Under the pieces are notes generated by a model. It ran no database searches. It worked only from the letters and a program-made list of their open reading frames with translations, and was not told the DNA's origin. The position numbers were made by a program, and so were the translations under genes. From contig JAVTVX010000035.1 in assembly GCA_033439265.1 (NCBI GenBank), positions 20,672,001 to 20,736,000 on the forward strand: a stretch of DNA of 64,000 nucleotides, given 5' to 3'. Shown here piece after piece: positions 1 through 13,150 of this stretch. The first letter of the stretch is position 1. Each line of letters opens with the position of its first letter. Source of the stretch: Dillenia suffruticosa (taxonomy: Eukaryota > Streptophyta > Magnoliopsida > Dilleniales > Dilleniaceae).

Positions 1-3000
1 TCCTTCTAGTTCTTCCTCTTGCCTACACTTTCTACCTTCCTGGTGTCGCTCCTCGCGATTTTCAAACTGTATGTTTCTCTCTTCTCTCTCTCTCTCTCTC
101 TATCTATCTACACTTCAATAGTGCAAAATTGATTATACGACCGTCTAAATTTGTTATTCTCTGTGATTTCGTGTTGTGAACTCTGAAATACTGCTGATTT
201 TGTCTTCTGAGCCGGTCAATCGGTTTGACTTTTAAACGGTGTTCAGATTTTGATCTCTATGTTTGGGGATTTGAGTTTAACGGATCTGATTCTGCTCAAA
301 AAGATCGTTCTTTCTGTTACTGCTTGTTCTGTTTTCTGATGATTTAAGTCCATGTGGAACAGAATCCTATTTGAAGTTATGAGACCTCTGTTCTTCTGGG
401 TTTTCTGGTGGAAAAACTCTGCTTCTTGTCATCTGGGATTCTGATTTTCTTTGTGTGTTTTGTGATGAATTGATGATGATTCGGTGCACTTATAATTGTT
501 TTTGGGCTTTTATGTCAGTTTCTTGTTATTTCAAGCATTTATTTTTTCTGGAGTTTGAAGCTCTGGGTTGCTCTAGGTCATGAAATTAGTAAAAATACAA
601 ATTAATTAATGATTTGCATGATTTATTTGTGGTAACTAATGGGCTGAATGAAGTTTGCTGCTAAATTAAATGAATGATGTTTCAAGGATTTGTGAAACCA
701 TAGATTTTTCTTTGGCTTTTATGTCATTTTCTGATCATTCCAAGCGTTTCTGAGGTTCGAAGTTCTAGGTTTCTCTAGTTCTTAAAATTAGTACAACTGC
801 AAGTTAATTCACGTTTTGCACGAGCTTTACTTCTGAAATCAAGGAGCTCAAAAGTATGAATGGGTTTTATTCATTTCATTTTCCAGCAAACTTGATTGAG
901 CAATTTGGTTACTAGAAATCAAGTGGCCTGGGTAGCTTAGTTTGTGAAACGGTGGAGGGAATTTAATGAATGTGAAGTAGCAGATACAACAAGAAAATTT
1001 TTTAAAGATTAGTCTTCCTATGAAAGAGAGGGTAAGAGTGGAGTATGCACTCTTTCCTGCTGTTGTAAATAATAATCATCCTGCTATTACTTGCAAGGAG
1101 TAGGGTTAGATGCAACAGCTTTAGGATGAATTCGAGTATCAGATGTTTCAGGATTTTGTGCCTCTGGGAACTCTTATTGATGTTTCATTAGGAAACCAAT
1201 CAGATGGATGCAATGGGATTGGAAGGAAAAGGGACTAATGATCTATCGAAAATTGTTCTAATAAAGTAAATTGAGAAAATTTGGTCATGCAGTTTACCCG
1301 TATCTCAAGTTTGCAACAAATATGGGACGCAAGTCCTAGCTGAGTTAATTTGATTGATCTTGCAAATGCCAGTGTAGATCAAAGTGTACGAATTCAAATG
1401 TTTAGTTCAAAATTTAAATCTTCTTATTCAAGGTCATAAGTCTTGGTATATTATGAGACAATTTTTCTTATTTTATTACTCTATTGGTGTTTTAAGATTA
1501 TCCCTATTCTTGCAACATGCTCTTCCTTTTTTTTTCTTAATTGTCTACCACTTGATACTCAATGTATTGTGGCTCTGACCTCATTCTTTAATACTTATCT
1601 TTTAAGATAATTTGTAGTTGTATGAGCATGCATTACTTCATAAGCAACACTTGCATTAATAACCCTATCACTATTTTCTAAGGTGTCAACAACAATAAGA
1701 AGTACATTGTAGTTAACATTCCTATTCAAAGCATAGTACCTTAAGGGGATCTTACTCATTCCTATTGAGAAAGTTCTTTTTTTTTTTTAATTTCATTTTC
1801 CAACTCCGGATGAGTTTGTTAAGGCCTCTGGCGATACTGATTGCAAACTTTTGTACTGTCTCAACCTAATTCTACTATTTTCCTAATCCCATCAGATTCC
1901 TTTAATAGACCATGGGTCTATGCACAATGATCAGAAAAGAATCAATTTCAGTAATTAAAAGTTTGAATGGTATTATCAAAGGTACTCCAGGCACTTGCTT
2001 TGGTGCTAGCCAAGTGCCTACAGGCCTCTGGCTTGGCACTTGCCTTATGTGCCTAGTCACCAGGGCAGGAAGGTGCTTGCAAGCGCCTTGATGAAATTTA
2101 GGTTTTTTGGTTTCACATTCTACTTTTGGTCTATGTATGTCATATTTTTGTTCTTTTTGTTTCTTTTTTTACTTCTTTTGATCCCTCTCTCTACTCCATG
2201 ATTTCTTGTTTCTAATATTCACTCTTTGTTTGTTGCATGCTTGAGATTTACGTAGATCAAGATGCTAATGTTTAATTTTTTTTCATTGATATTTGTTAAT
2301 GTTTGGAAGATGGATTGGTTTGTGTTAATGATAATGCTTGCAGTGATGGGGGGGGGGGGAACCAGCATGCTTACAGTGAGTTGAGACATATCATTAGCAT
2401 TCATGATGCTATAGGCTTTCTTTTTTCGAATTTACCCTGGATCTCTTGATTTGTCTCTGGTTTGAGCGTTAATGACATTTACTTTTGCAAAGTGAATATA
2501 TTTCTAAAATAAACACTTCATTTCACTGAAGTGTGCTCCTAACACACGCCTAGTGCCCCAGGCCATAAAGTGTCCTAATGCTATAAGGTTGCCTCGCCCC
2601 TTAACAACTCATTTAGGTACAATTGGGAATTCGGAGTTGATGATCTGGCAAATACAGAATAACAACTTTGTTCTTGATTCTATGTCTGTAGTTGTGAAAG
2701 TTTGTTAATTTCCTGTAATTTAATGGAATTGCAAATATGTGCAGTTATTTATTCATTTAGTTTCTGTTGAAATGTAGTTAAGATGATAAATTCCTCGACA
2801 ATGGCCATCAATTTTGATTGCATTTATTTTTCTTTGTATTAAATGTTTGTCAAATCTGTTTACTTCATATGATCATCATATCTTGTGCAGGGAGATTCTC
2901 TCTACGTCAAGGTGAACAAGCTTTCATCTACAAAGACACAGCTTCCTTATGACTACTATTTCCTGAAATACTGCAAACCTGTTAAAATTGAGAATAATGC

Positions 3001-6000
3001 TGAAAACCTTGGTGAGGTCCTTCGAGGTGACCGGATAGAGAACTCTGTCTACACTGTGAGTACAGTTTCAATTCATTAAGAAAGTTGGTGTCACCTAGAA
3101 TTTGGATAAGGAGTAACATTTTTCCGGATTGAGCAATCTGTTTGAATTAATATTTGTTCCTTTTGTGGGGCAAAATGGATCATAACTGCAACAGTTTCAT
3201 ATGCGAGAGGAGCAATCATGCACTGTGGCCTGTGGTGTTCAACTTGATGCTGAATCTGCAAAAAATTTTAAGGAGAAAATTGACGACGAATATCGAGTCA
3301 ATATGTAAGATATTGCATGCTTATGTATTACATGCACGTGCATGCCCATGTGTACTCTTGCCCCCGCACTGATTTGGCAATACAAAGCAAATCACATTTT
3401 TAATAGCAGAGGTGTCTCTGTTTCGCACTTTTGTGTTGTTCCAATTTCATAAAAGATCTTTTGTGTATGGTGTACAGGATTTTGGACAACCTTCCTGTTG
3501 CTGTTGCTATACAGAGAAGAGATGGAAGTCAGTATTTTGAGCATGGTTTTCATGTTGGTTTGAAAGGAAAATATACTAATGTAAGTTGCATGTTATGTGT
3601 GTCTTCAGAAGCACCCATTCATGTCTGCTTATTGATGCACTAACTTGCTTACAGAGCAAGGAAGAGAAATACTTTATCAACAACCACCTCAGCTTCAAAG
3701 TCAAGTATCATAAGGATCCTATGACTGATACTGCCCGAATCGTTGGATTTGAGGTTACACCACACAGGTTTCCCTCTTCCTGGATTATTCTCCTTTCTTG
3801 TATGCACTGCAATATTTTCTTGATCACTATTAGTAATTTGGCTTGATATGGGATGACTTAAACTGGCCAATTCTTTCAAATTTACTGAATTTCTCATGCG
3901 GTGTTGTGCATTGATGCCAACTAGTAGAGGTATTCAAATGGTGCTAAACTTCTTTGTCGCCATTCTTGTGCTCTGGGTTTGAGAATTGAATTAATTGAAT
4001 ACTGAATTTTTATTATGGATTTAATAAGCTATTGAAATTGTAAATATATGAGGAGCAAAAGTTGTAACTACAGATACGCGCTAATATGTTGGAGAAAATT
4101 ACACAAAATATTTTCCAAGTTTAAAAGTTAAAAACAAGCAGGGATACACTACAAGCTCCTCTCTATCCAAGAACGTCAGGCAAGAAATTATAGCTTATTG
4201 TTGATATGTTTTAGCAGTTTTGATATCAGATGCTTGTAGCCCAGTGTGATCTTCCCAGGTTGTTTCTGTGTGACTAATAAGTCAGGTTCATCCAAGGGAA
4301 ACAGCTGTTTTCTTTGCGAAAGGTGAGGCTGTGAAGGTCCAATCTATCCCAGACCTCATGGTGGCGGGAGCACTAGGCTAATCCTGGTTAAGTACTACTA
4401 GTTTTGTGAAAGTTAAGCAGCTGTTGATGATCGAGTATGAAAGTCTTGAACTTATGAACAAAAGTAACATGTATTTCCGGCCTATTTTGATCTATTTTTG
4501 AATATTTGAAGCATAAGAAGTGAATATGTACAACTTTACCACCATAGTGAAAATTTCCTTTAGTTTGAGGACTTCTGGTATTATATTCTAATTAGATAAG
4601 GCTGCAAGATTTATGTCACTGTGGATGACCTACAGAAGTACCTTCACAATGTGATATTTTGTGGTGAAGTTATCATAACTTTATTTTGATGTTTCTACTT
4701 TTCTAATGATGAGGTGCAATGGGTAGATTCTCTTAAATAAAGTTTTATGTTTAATGTGGTGGATATGCTGAAATTGACATTTGGTCATTACCATGTGTAG
4801 TACTGCATTTGCTCATTGGAAATTGCAAACGCAGATATTAGGGGAATGCTCGTGTCTCTGATTTTTTGATCTACTATCTGTCCGGTTGATCTGATGCAGA
4901 ATTTAGATGGGATATTATTCTTAGTCTTTTTTAATGTTGTTCTTCTTTGTTTCCTGCTAGCAGTGTTAATCATGAAATTAAAGCTTGGGATTTGAAAAAG
5001 CCTCGATTAACTACTTGCAACCCAAGCACCAAAACTACAGTTCTAGGTAAGCAGCCTCTGCAAGAAGTTGATGATGGGAAACAAATCGCGTTCACATATG
5101 ATGTTACATATGAGGTATGGTAACTCCTAAACTTTGTCTTTGTTTATCTTTCTTGTTGGTTTCTCAACTTGTTTGTTCTCTTGCAGCCGAGTGATATCAG
5201 ATGGGCATCACGTTGGGACACATACCTCCTAATGGATGATGATCAAATCCACTGGTTTTCCATCATAAACTCTTTAATGATTGTCCTTTTCCTTTCTGGC
5301 ATGGTAGCTATGATCATGATGAGAACACTCTACAGAGACATTGCAAATTATAACCAGCTGGAGACACAAGATGAAGCTCAGGAAGAAACTGGATGGAAAT
5401 TGGTTCATGGAGATGTCTTCAGGCCACCTCTTAATTCCAGTCTTCTATGTGTATATGTTGGGACGGGAGTCCAGGTGTTTGGGATGACCCTTGTCACAAT
5501 GATATTTGCACTCTTTGGTTTCCTTTCACCATCAAACAGAGGTGGACTGATGACAGCTCTGGTTTTCTTGTGGGTCTTCATGGGCTTGTTTGCTGGCTAT
5601 TTCTCAGCTCGTTTCTACAAGATGTTCAAAGGCACAGAATGGAAGAAAAATACCTTGAAGACGGCCTTTATGTTCCCTGGTATTATTTTTGCTCTCTTCT
5701 TTGTGCTGAATGCGATCATCTGGGGAGAGAAGTCCTCCGGTGCAGTGCCATTTGGAACCATGTTTGCCCTTGTACTCTTGTGGTTTGGGATATCAGTGCC
5801 ACTGGTTTTCGTGGGAAGTTACTTGGGTTTCAAAAAGGCAGCAATAGAGGAGCCTGTAAAAACCAATAAAATCCCAAGGCAGATTCCCGAGCAAGCATGG
5901 TACATGAATCCCCTTTTCTCTATACTGATTGGAGGTATCCTCCCCTTTGGGGCAGTCTTCATTGAGCTCTTCTTCATATTGACATCCATCTGGCTGAATC

Positions 6001-6344
6001 AGTTCTACTACATCTTCGGCTTTCTTTTCATTGTCTTTGTGATCCTTCTCATAACTTGTGCCGAGATCACAATAGTGCTCTGCTACTTCCAATTATGCAG
6101 TGAAGATTACCATTGGTGGTGGAGAGCCTACTTGACTGCAGGCTCCTCCGCATTGTACATGTTCCTCTATTCCATCTTCTATTTCTTCACGAAGCTGGAG
6201 ATCACGAAGCCCGTTTCCGGCATCCTTTACTTTGGATACATGCTAATCGGGTCATATGCGTTCTTTGTTCTGACAGGCACAATGGGCTTCTGTGCCTGCT
6301 TCTGGTTCGTACGAAAGATTTATTCCTCGGTCAAGATTGACTAA
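1..6344 (+). CDS. Transmembrane 9 superfamily (nonaspanin/EMP70) protein, TMN7-like; 5' end outside the window
   Basis: Multi-pass endomembrane protein of the TM9SF/nonaspanin family, which acts in Golgi/endosomal membrane trafficking. Exons: (<3)-68, 2891-3055, 3195-3304, 3478-3580, 3655-3767, 4964-5114 and 5187-6344. All introns are GT-AG and the joined frame stays open for 621 residues to TAA. In-window exon 1 ends the signal peptide and begins the lumenal domain (FYLPGVAPRDFQ). Exons 2-6 encode the lumenal domain, including NAENLGEVLRGDRIENS and FTYDVTYEPSDIRWASRWD. The large last exon encodes the membrane domain, with typical nine-TM family sequence (GFLSPSNRGGLMTA, IPRQIPEQAWYMNP, FGAVFIELFFILTSIW). 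The C-terminus VKID fits the KXD/E Golgi-retention signal described for plant EMP/TMN proteins. About 20 residues are missing compared with the usual ~640. From memory it looks closest to Arabidopsis TMN7; that assignment is inference, but the family is certain. Confidence 0.95.
1974..2608. repeat. Possible MITE-like insertion inside TM9SF intron 1
   Basis: Both edges of this segment carry the GC-rich repeated words GGCACTTGC, AAGTGCC, GCGCCTTG and GCCTAGTGCCCCAGGC, set in an AT-rich 2.8-kb intron. The left edge (TATCAAAGGTACTCC) and the reverse complement of the right edge (TGTTAAGGGGCGAGG) are loosely similar, as in non-autonomous DNA elements of plants. I see no clean target-site duplication, so the borders are approximate. 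Confidence 0.3.
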
Positions 6345-9127
6345 TGATTCGGGCATGTGGATAATTTGTAGGACAAAATTTGCTGGGCTGTGTGCATTTG
6401 AGAAAGGAGGCTTCACAGGATGAGATTTTGTAATTTGAAGACAAGAAAGCCTCTATGTGGAAGCTTACATTTTGCGGATGTTAGCCAAGTTGTGCTCTAT
6501 TCTCTCCCTTTTGAAATATGAAACAGGCAAATCCACCCTAGAAAGTGAAGAAAGAAACCTTTTGAATTCTGAACTTGGTTTGTTTTTATATATTTTCTTT
6601 ATATAACAATTCTCTACACTCGTATTTTTAAATACTTCATCTCTTGTTTGGCACTTGTGTTTTTAAAGACTTCATCTCTTGTTTGGGCTTTGTCTGATAG
6701 AATGATCAACTGTGCACGGCGGTTGAGGGATTTCTATCATCATTTCCAATTTATGTCCAAGGAGTGGCGGGATCGGGTAAGTTCCTCTCTGTACCACCTA
6801 TAGTGATTGTCCTTTTCTTTAGGGTGTGGAGTGCGGTAGGATTGACCACGTTTGATTGTGACAATCTAGTTGTAGCTGTTTTGAAATGCTGCAAATTGGA
6901 AAATTATAACTTTTAGTATGTTGTCAATAATGCAATAAATGATACTTTTCTCTCTCCTTTTTATTTTAATTATTTTTTAATACTTTTAATTAATTTATTT
7001 TAATTATTATCAAATTTAATTTAAAAGTAAACTCTTTTATAAAAGGGAGTTTTTAAATATTGTTTTTTTTTTAATTTTAAATTTTAAATTTAATTAAAAT
7101 ATTTAACGTCTCTTTTCATTATCTCTTTTCATTATTATATCGACTGCTTGTTAGTTGATGAGACACTTCTTTAATACTTTATATGAAAAGGCAAAGTTAA
7201 ATTTAGTTAAAATTAAGATTAATATAAAAAATTGTTGATATAAATTTGATGGCTTGCTTTTTTATTTATCAAATATATTTTTTATTAAAAATTTAATTTA
7301 ATTAAAAAATATTATAAATAAAATAAAAATAAGTTGAAATTTAGGGTTTACAAAGAAGCCGCTCTATGAACTCTCGTAGCACTAGATCCATTGTGCCATC
7401 GAAATCAATGCTAAACTTTAGGAGTAGACCTACAATGTGTAGGTCTTTCGATGTAGGAGGTGGCCTCATGGCTTTCCATCTTCACGTAAGAGGCCATGGT
7501 TAAGACTACAGGACTCTGGCCTGAAGTCTAGGGGAGGAGTCTCCAAAGGGGGTGGATGGGTACCCTATAATTAGCCCCCTAGTTAACACGTGCAATCCGA
7601 GAGAGAGAGAGGTGTTAATGGATAGCTTCCTAGGGGAATCAAATTTGATTAAACCGCACACCATTGAAGGGGGATTTTCTCCGCTGCCAGTCCCTCCTTG
7701 CCATGCCCGTATTTCTGTTTCTAGTTTTGACCCACTTGATTCCTCCCCCCATTTTGTCAAAGTGACGATTTTACCCTTCACAAACGATGCAAAGTAAAGT
7801 AGGCTTATTTATTTATTTATATATTTTCTTAAAATTCGATTTAAACTATTAAAAAGAAAGAATTCAATCTCTTGGCTTATACCGACACTTTTTTCTCAGA
7901 TATAAGGGAAATAAAATTAGACTCTGTATTTGTCCTTTTTTAAAAGAAAAATTGATTTAAAGATCAAAAGGAAAAGTATATTTTCTTTGTTTCTGCCAGA
8001 CACCATTTTTCTCTTCCAACTATAAAACAATTGCAGTAAATGTATAATTGCATAATATGAACAAAAAATTTAATTCATATTAAGTTTTCTTCTACTATTC
8101 TATAAGTTCCGTTTAATGTACAAGGGTATCTAAATTTTTTATTGATCCGCACAATTTCACGTAGTTTTAATCATTCTAGATTTTCATGTAAAATTTTTCC
8201 AGACTTGTTAAGAATTAATAGACGTTTAATTATAAAAGGTATCGGAAGAAACCTTGTCCGACAAGAAAGAACATTTTGTCAATGAATTATAACTCAATTG
8301 ACATCATTTTTTTTTAAGATTTTGAGTTTAAATTTTTATTATGTATTATAAAAAAAGAGAAAGAATGCTTCGATAATTATATGCATATCTTTATAAATGA
8401 TAATGAATCAGAAACTATGGAAATTATTCAAAATTGAAGTAAAAAATTTAAGGGAATTATACACTTGGTACCATTTTAGGGTGAAAAGGGGGGGGGGGTT
8501 TCTTAGTTGATATTAGTTAAGTTGTTAATACAGAAAGTAGTATTACAATAATAATAATTTTAGGTTTTTTAATATATTATAGTAAGATAAAATAGAAAAT
8601 GGTTAAACTCAATTAGGACAAATTAAAACTTTCCAAATGAAATTTAAATTTTAAATTAAAAAAATAATAATTTACGTCTATTTTTTCTCACCCTTTCATT
8701 TTTTTTTTCTCTCTCTCTCTCTCTCTAATTAGGAACGTCTTTGTTTTTTACTTTTTAAAATTATTCTCTTTCTGTTTCTTAATATTTTATTTAAACCTTT
8801 TAATAATACTAAGAGAATAAACCTAAAAACGTCCAAAAAAAATTATTTAAATCTCAAGTTTGGTACGGGTGACATCATCCTTTTTTACGAAGGGTAGAAT
8901 AGTCATTTTATACTGGAGCATGAACAGTCTGAAACGTTTCTGGAGGTCGATAGGTGCTATTGATACCCGTTAGTGCGTCCGTACCCTCTCCCCGCCCCCC
9001 TCTCTTTTTCTTCAGTCTATTGTACAAATTCCCGCCTTTTCCTGATTTCTTCTGCGCGACGCGTGAAGTGAAATGAAACCGAAAACAATTTCTGGATGAG
9101 ATATGCCACGTCATTCATCCACTCCAC
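6345..9127. other. Intergenic: TM9SF 3' flank and AT-rich spacer
   Basis: The first ~600 bases are probably TM9SF 3' UTR; an AATAAA lies at about 6934. From 6950 to 7330 the DNA is very AT-rich and simple. At 7350-7800 there is a more balanced block without a convincing gene; the overlapping ORFs of 81 and 91 codons on opposite strands resemble nothing I know. From 7800 to 8900 it is AT-rich again, with a run of ten G near 8490 and a CT run near 8710. Confidence 0.5.
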
Positions 9128-9134
9128 TATAAAA
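9128..9134 (+). promoter_or_regulatory. TATA box of the acidic LSLSL-protein gene
   Basis: TATAAAA preceded by CCAC and followed by GCCCGC, about 114-120 bases before the ATG at 9248. CT-rich leader sequence typical of plant 5' UTRs lies between them. Confidence 0.6.
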
Positions 9135-9247
9135 GCCCGCTTCTCTCCCCCCCTCTCAACAGATTCTCTCTCTAAAACGGTCTCTTGCTTTCTTGCATTC
9201 AAATACACAACCGCACTGCTCACACCTCTCCACTCTCTCTCTCTCTC

Positions 9248-9733
9248 ATGGAACAGACTCACAAGAGAGAAACACCGCCAATAACCGACAACGGCGGCGA
9301 CACCGACTGCGCCGTCAAGAAACAGAAAGCGCCGGCACTGGAAAACGACGTCGTTGAAGAAGAGGGAGAAGAAAACGTAATGCTCTCTCTCTCTCTCAGT
9401 GAAAACACCATCGAAGAGTTAATGAACCTTCTCGAAACAGATTCCATAACCAAAGTCAAATTCATCGATGATCCATATTCATCTAGCTTGGTTTTCCAAC
9501 CATCTTCATCATACATCACAATCAATGTCAACGAAGAGACCTGCGGTTCGTCGTTCTCGGATTCGGAGTCGTCGGTGATGGCTAGTATTGACATGAATGG
9601 TCTCAAGTTGTTTCCGGATTGGATTTTCTGTTCAAATCTTGCAGATCTTGAAGTCAAACAAATCGACGGCTGTGATGAAATTGCTATCTGGGATGACGAT
9701 GATTTGCTCGCCAAGTTCAGTGGTGAAGACTGA
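9248..9733 (+). CDS. Small acidic protein with an EAR-like LSLSL motif; function unknown
   Basis: Single-exon gene for a 161-residue protein. The ATG at 9248 is chosen because it follows a TATA box and a CT-rich leader; the frame is open further upstream, but that part reads through the low-complexity leader. Residues 1-44 are polar and acidic with a short basic patch (KKQKAP, 24-29) that could serve nuclear import. Residues 46-50 are LSLSL, matching the LxLxL EAR repression motif, followed by a predicted amphipathic helix (SENTIEELMNLLE). The middle is serine-rich, and the C-terminus is acidic with tryptophan (IAIWDDDDLLAKF). No enzyme or DNA-binding domain is visible. A small nuclear adaptor or co-repressor-recruiting protein is my inference. 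The coding start and composition make a real gene likely. Confidence 0.7.
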   Translation: MEQTHKRETPPITDNGGDTDCAVKKQKAPALENDVVEEEGEENVMLSLSLSENTIEELMNLLETDSITKVKFIDDPYSSSLVFQPSSSYITINVNEETCGSSFSDSESSVMASIDMNGLKLFPDWIFCSNLADLEVKQIDGCDEIAIWDDDDLLAKFSGED

Positions 9734-12249
9734 AGACTGAATTGAGAAACAACTGTGCAGTGACCTGCTTGTGAGTAGTTGTGGCCCTTCTATTTTTTGA
9801 GTTCTTTTTTTTCATAGAAAATTGAAAATATTAGTAGAAAAAAAAGAGAAAAACACAGAAAGAAAAATCGAAAACGACTTCGTGTTCTATCGAAAACGAC
9901 TTCTTGTTCTTTTGTCTCTCTCTCTCTCTCTCTCTCTGTTCTTTTTTTTTTTTTTTTTTTTAATTCTTTGGAGTGAGAAAAGGTGAAGATACGGTTTCAT
10001 TTTAATAGCCAAAAGACAAACACGTCGCCTTTCCTATTTTTGTTATTTTGTTGCTTTTTTGTGTGGTAGTGTTTGTTCATAGAAATGAGTTCTTTTGAAT
10101 TTTGAAGAAAAGGCCAAAATTGTTCAATTCCTTGCACAATTTGCTGTGGTCTTGCTTTGTCTGGATTTCGGGACTCTTTCCTTTATCCAGACAACGCATC
10201 TTTTACCTAATTACAAGTGTCAATTTTGTTCGGGTCTCGTGATAGAGTTGGTTTGAATGAATTTATTATTCAATTTAGTTGACCCGTCTTGGGAAATTTT
10301 GAAGGTGTGGGGCACTCGGCTTCAATGTTCAAAATTGAGTTTTGGGGGACTTGGGAAATGAGATCTTCATTTTTTATTTTTTTGGATAAACCCACATTTT
10401 GTTGTTTAATGAATTAACGACTATACTTACTTAAATTTTTGAATATGAAAAGTACCATTAAAAAATAAATACAAAACATAATTTCATTTCTTAAAGCTTT
10501 ATTGTTTGGTTGGTGATTTAGAGTAAAAATAATTGATGGGTCAGTCGGATTGATGGAAGGAGAGCTGTGATTGTGACTCTCTGGGTGTTTAGTCTTTTGC
10601 ATTTGTTTGGAGAACTTCCATTGTAGCCATGCTAGGTTTTTGGAGAAAGCTCAAGTAAAAACAAAGGCCTGTTTGTTGTCACTTACCCAACCACGGTTTG
10701 AAGATTGTGGCATTTTGGATGATAGAAATTGGGAAATAGCCTGGTTAACCTGTTTATCTTATCCTCCTCTCCTACCGACCAACTTTAAAAAGATCGACTC
10801 TGACAAAGACACCCCAGAATGAAGTGAAGGGGATCATGAGTATATATGGTCTCTCTGTCTTTTGAAACCCTTTTGGGCATCTGGGTCTAGGTTTTGCAAA
10901 AGCTTTGCTCCTCGTGAGTTCCAATTCAATTGTCTTACTAATGATGTGATTAGATACTTATGAGAGTTTTAATCAATCATGTATTTTGGTGATTCACAGA
11001 CCGTTAGTCTCGCTGTTACTTGGGCTTCCCGCTCTGTCTGGGAAAAACTTCTAATTTGAAATAGAAACACTACTGATATAATTATAAGTTTTAGGGGTTT
11101 TTTTTTTTTTGGTAGAAATTAACTTTTAGCTAAACAGACTCTAAATTAGATATCCAAATAAAAATATTAATAAATATTCAACTATAATTATAAATTCATA
11201 ATACAAACTAAAATCAAAATAAATTATTCAACGTAGTTTCCAAAATAAACATAAAAAATAATGGAATTTTAGGGATATACAGAGATATATATTGAAAGGG
11301 AGGGGTGGAGGGGGGTGAAACTCATTTTGCACCTTTTTCTTTTTCTTTTCTTCTCTTTTCTTTAAAGTTTTGAAAAGAGTACTTCCAACTTTAAGTCACG
11401 ACTTTCCAGTTGACTCTTAAAATTTCTTTTTGTATCTTTCATAATTCTTCTTGACTAATGAGTTCTTTGTAATTTTTGACTTTTTTTTTCACGTGTGCTA
11501 ATAGTGACAGATTTTAAAATGAACTTAATCAATTTTAATACATGTTAAGTGTTAGATCATAAAAATACATATATATTTATATATCTGTTTGGATTTGTGT
11601 GTGTGTATTGAGTCAATTCATGAAATCAATGAGTTGAATATCTTTTATTTTGAATTTAGTTCATATTTTATGCAAAGTAAAAAGTCTAATGTATGTATCA
11701 TTCATTTGATTGATGGGTTTACTTTATTGAGCCAATTATAAAATTGAATTATAAGCAGCTCGGGAATTTGCTCAATTTATTATCACCCCCAAAAGAAAAT
11801 GATGGTAATGGATTCTTTCCCATTATGGTAGGGGAAAAGCCCAAACAAAATGGCATATATACTTTGGGCCACCTTAGATGTAAGATTCAGGCCCAGAATA
11901 CGATGACACGCGTGGGTTCTTTCCTCTTCTGTTCTCTCTAAGGTTGGCCAGCGCAGATGAAATCGATAAAATGATGTTGTTTGATGATTTTTTTTTTTTT
12001 TTACTGGACTAGCCAATATCCGGGGGTTTGTTCGATTAATCCGGTCCTAGCACTGAGAGCCCATTAAGGGATTGGCTCTCCCAGTTTTTTTTTTTTTTAC
12101 CATTTTCATGGTTCAAACTCAAGACATCCGGTTAAAAGAGTAAAACATCTGATAATTCAATCCAAAAGAGTTTGGTGATGTTGTTTGATGATATTGAAAT
12201 GTTAAACATGCTTGCAAAATTTGGAAATAGAAAAGACCATGTTAGAAGG

Positions 12250-12335
12250 GTCACTTCTTAAATAAAACCTTTATAGATATTTAAAGTAGATTAATCGAAA
12301 TATTGCCCCGATACTAGTGGGAGGTGAAAAAAAAT
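12250..12335 (+). repeat. Partial copy of the dispersed SINE-like repeat family
   Basis: TCTTAAATAAAACCTTT followed by TAGATTAATCGAAATAT matches the 3' half of the copy at 58128-58285. A reverse-oriented piece (GGTTCAAACTCAAGACATCC) lies just upstream at about 12110-12135. Confidence 0.4.
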
Positions 12336-12999
12336 TGTTAACTTGCTTGGAAATTGGGCCAACATAAAATTCATCGGGACATCATGAGTTTTAAGCTGGT
12401 CCAAACATTAGGCCCAAACATTAGGCCTTTATTGGTTCAATATATATATATATATATATTTTTTTTGTCCCTAACGCTGGTATCTGAAACTTTGCTCTAA
12501 CTAATTTGGATCAATCTGACTATTGGGCCTCCTATAGAGGGGAAGATCTCCTAACGTAGTCCTTTTCATTTCCAAGGAGGCTGAAACCCGAGCATTTGGT
12601 TAAGGGACGCAAAGCCCTTCTCCACTGTGTTGACTGACCTTTGATTCAATATTTTGACTCTTATGATTTCTCTCAATATTCAAATTTATTCCACATATCA
12701 TTTTAAAGGAATAGTTTAGTAGTCATAATTCTTTTCTTTCAATTCTATGATCCGTAATTCAAATCTGTGTAAAAAAAAAAAAAGGTTTATTCCATATCCC
12801 AATACTCTGTTGCAAGCTTACCGACCATTTTGCGCCGCAAATAAGAAGATAATAAAAATTCAAGAGCTGATATAAAAAAATTGTAGGGTTTGAAGGATTT
12901 ATGGATTGAGGGGAGAGCCGCCTTTTGCTTTGTAGCTCAATCACCAAATCCCTAAGTTTGATTTGGTACACTAAAAGAGAATTGGTCCGGTAAAAACGA

Positions 13000-13150
13000 C
13001 TGTTAAACCCTTTAACTGAAAATTGAATTTGAATATTGAGAATTGAAATAAATATATCGGGAGAGATTATCTTATAGAAGGTTCAATAGTAACTTGAATT
13101 AGATTAATTATATTACAATTCTAAATATCAATCGATCAAATATTTTAAAA
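13000..13150 (+). repeat. Copy of the dispersed SINE-like repeat family
   Basis: Carries the family order of landmarks: a TTTAACTGAAAATTGAATTTG block, then a purine-rich stretch, then TTATAGAAGGTTCAATAGTA and a GAATTAGATTAATTATA block. It is diverged from the other copies. Confidence 0.4.

Noticed and set aside
7506-7797. Overlapping frames of 91 (-) and 81 (+) codons in a moderately GC region.
   Set aside because: They are mutual shadows with no start context, splice partners or familiar sequence.
9259-9714. Minus-strand frame of 151 codons opposite the acidic-protein gene.
   Set aside because: It is a shadow of the plus-strand gene, which has a TATA box, a leader and protein-like composition.
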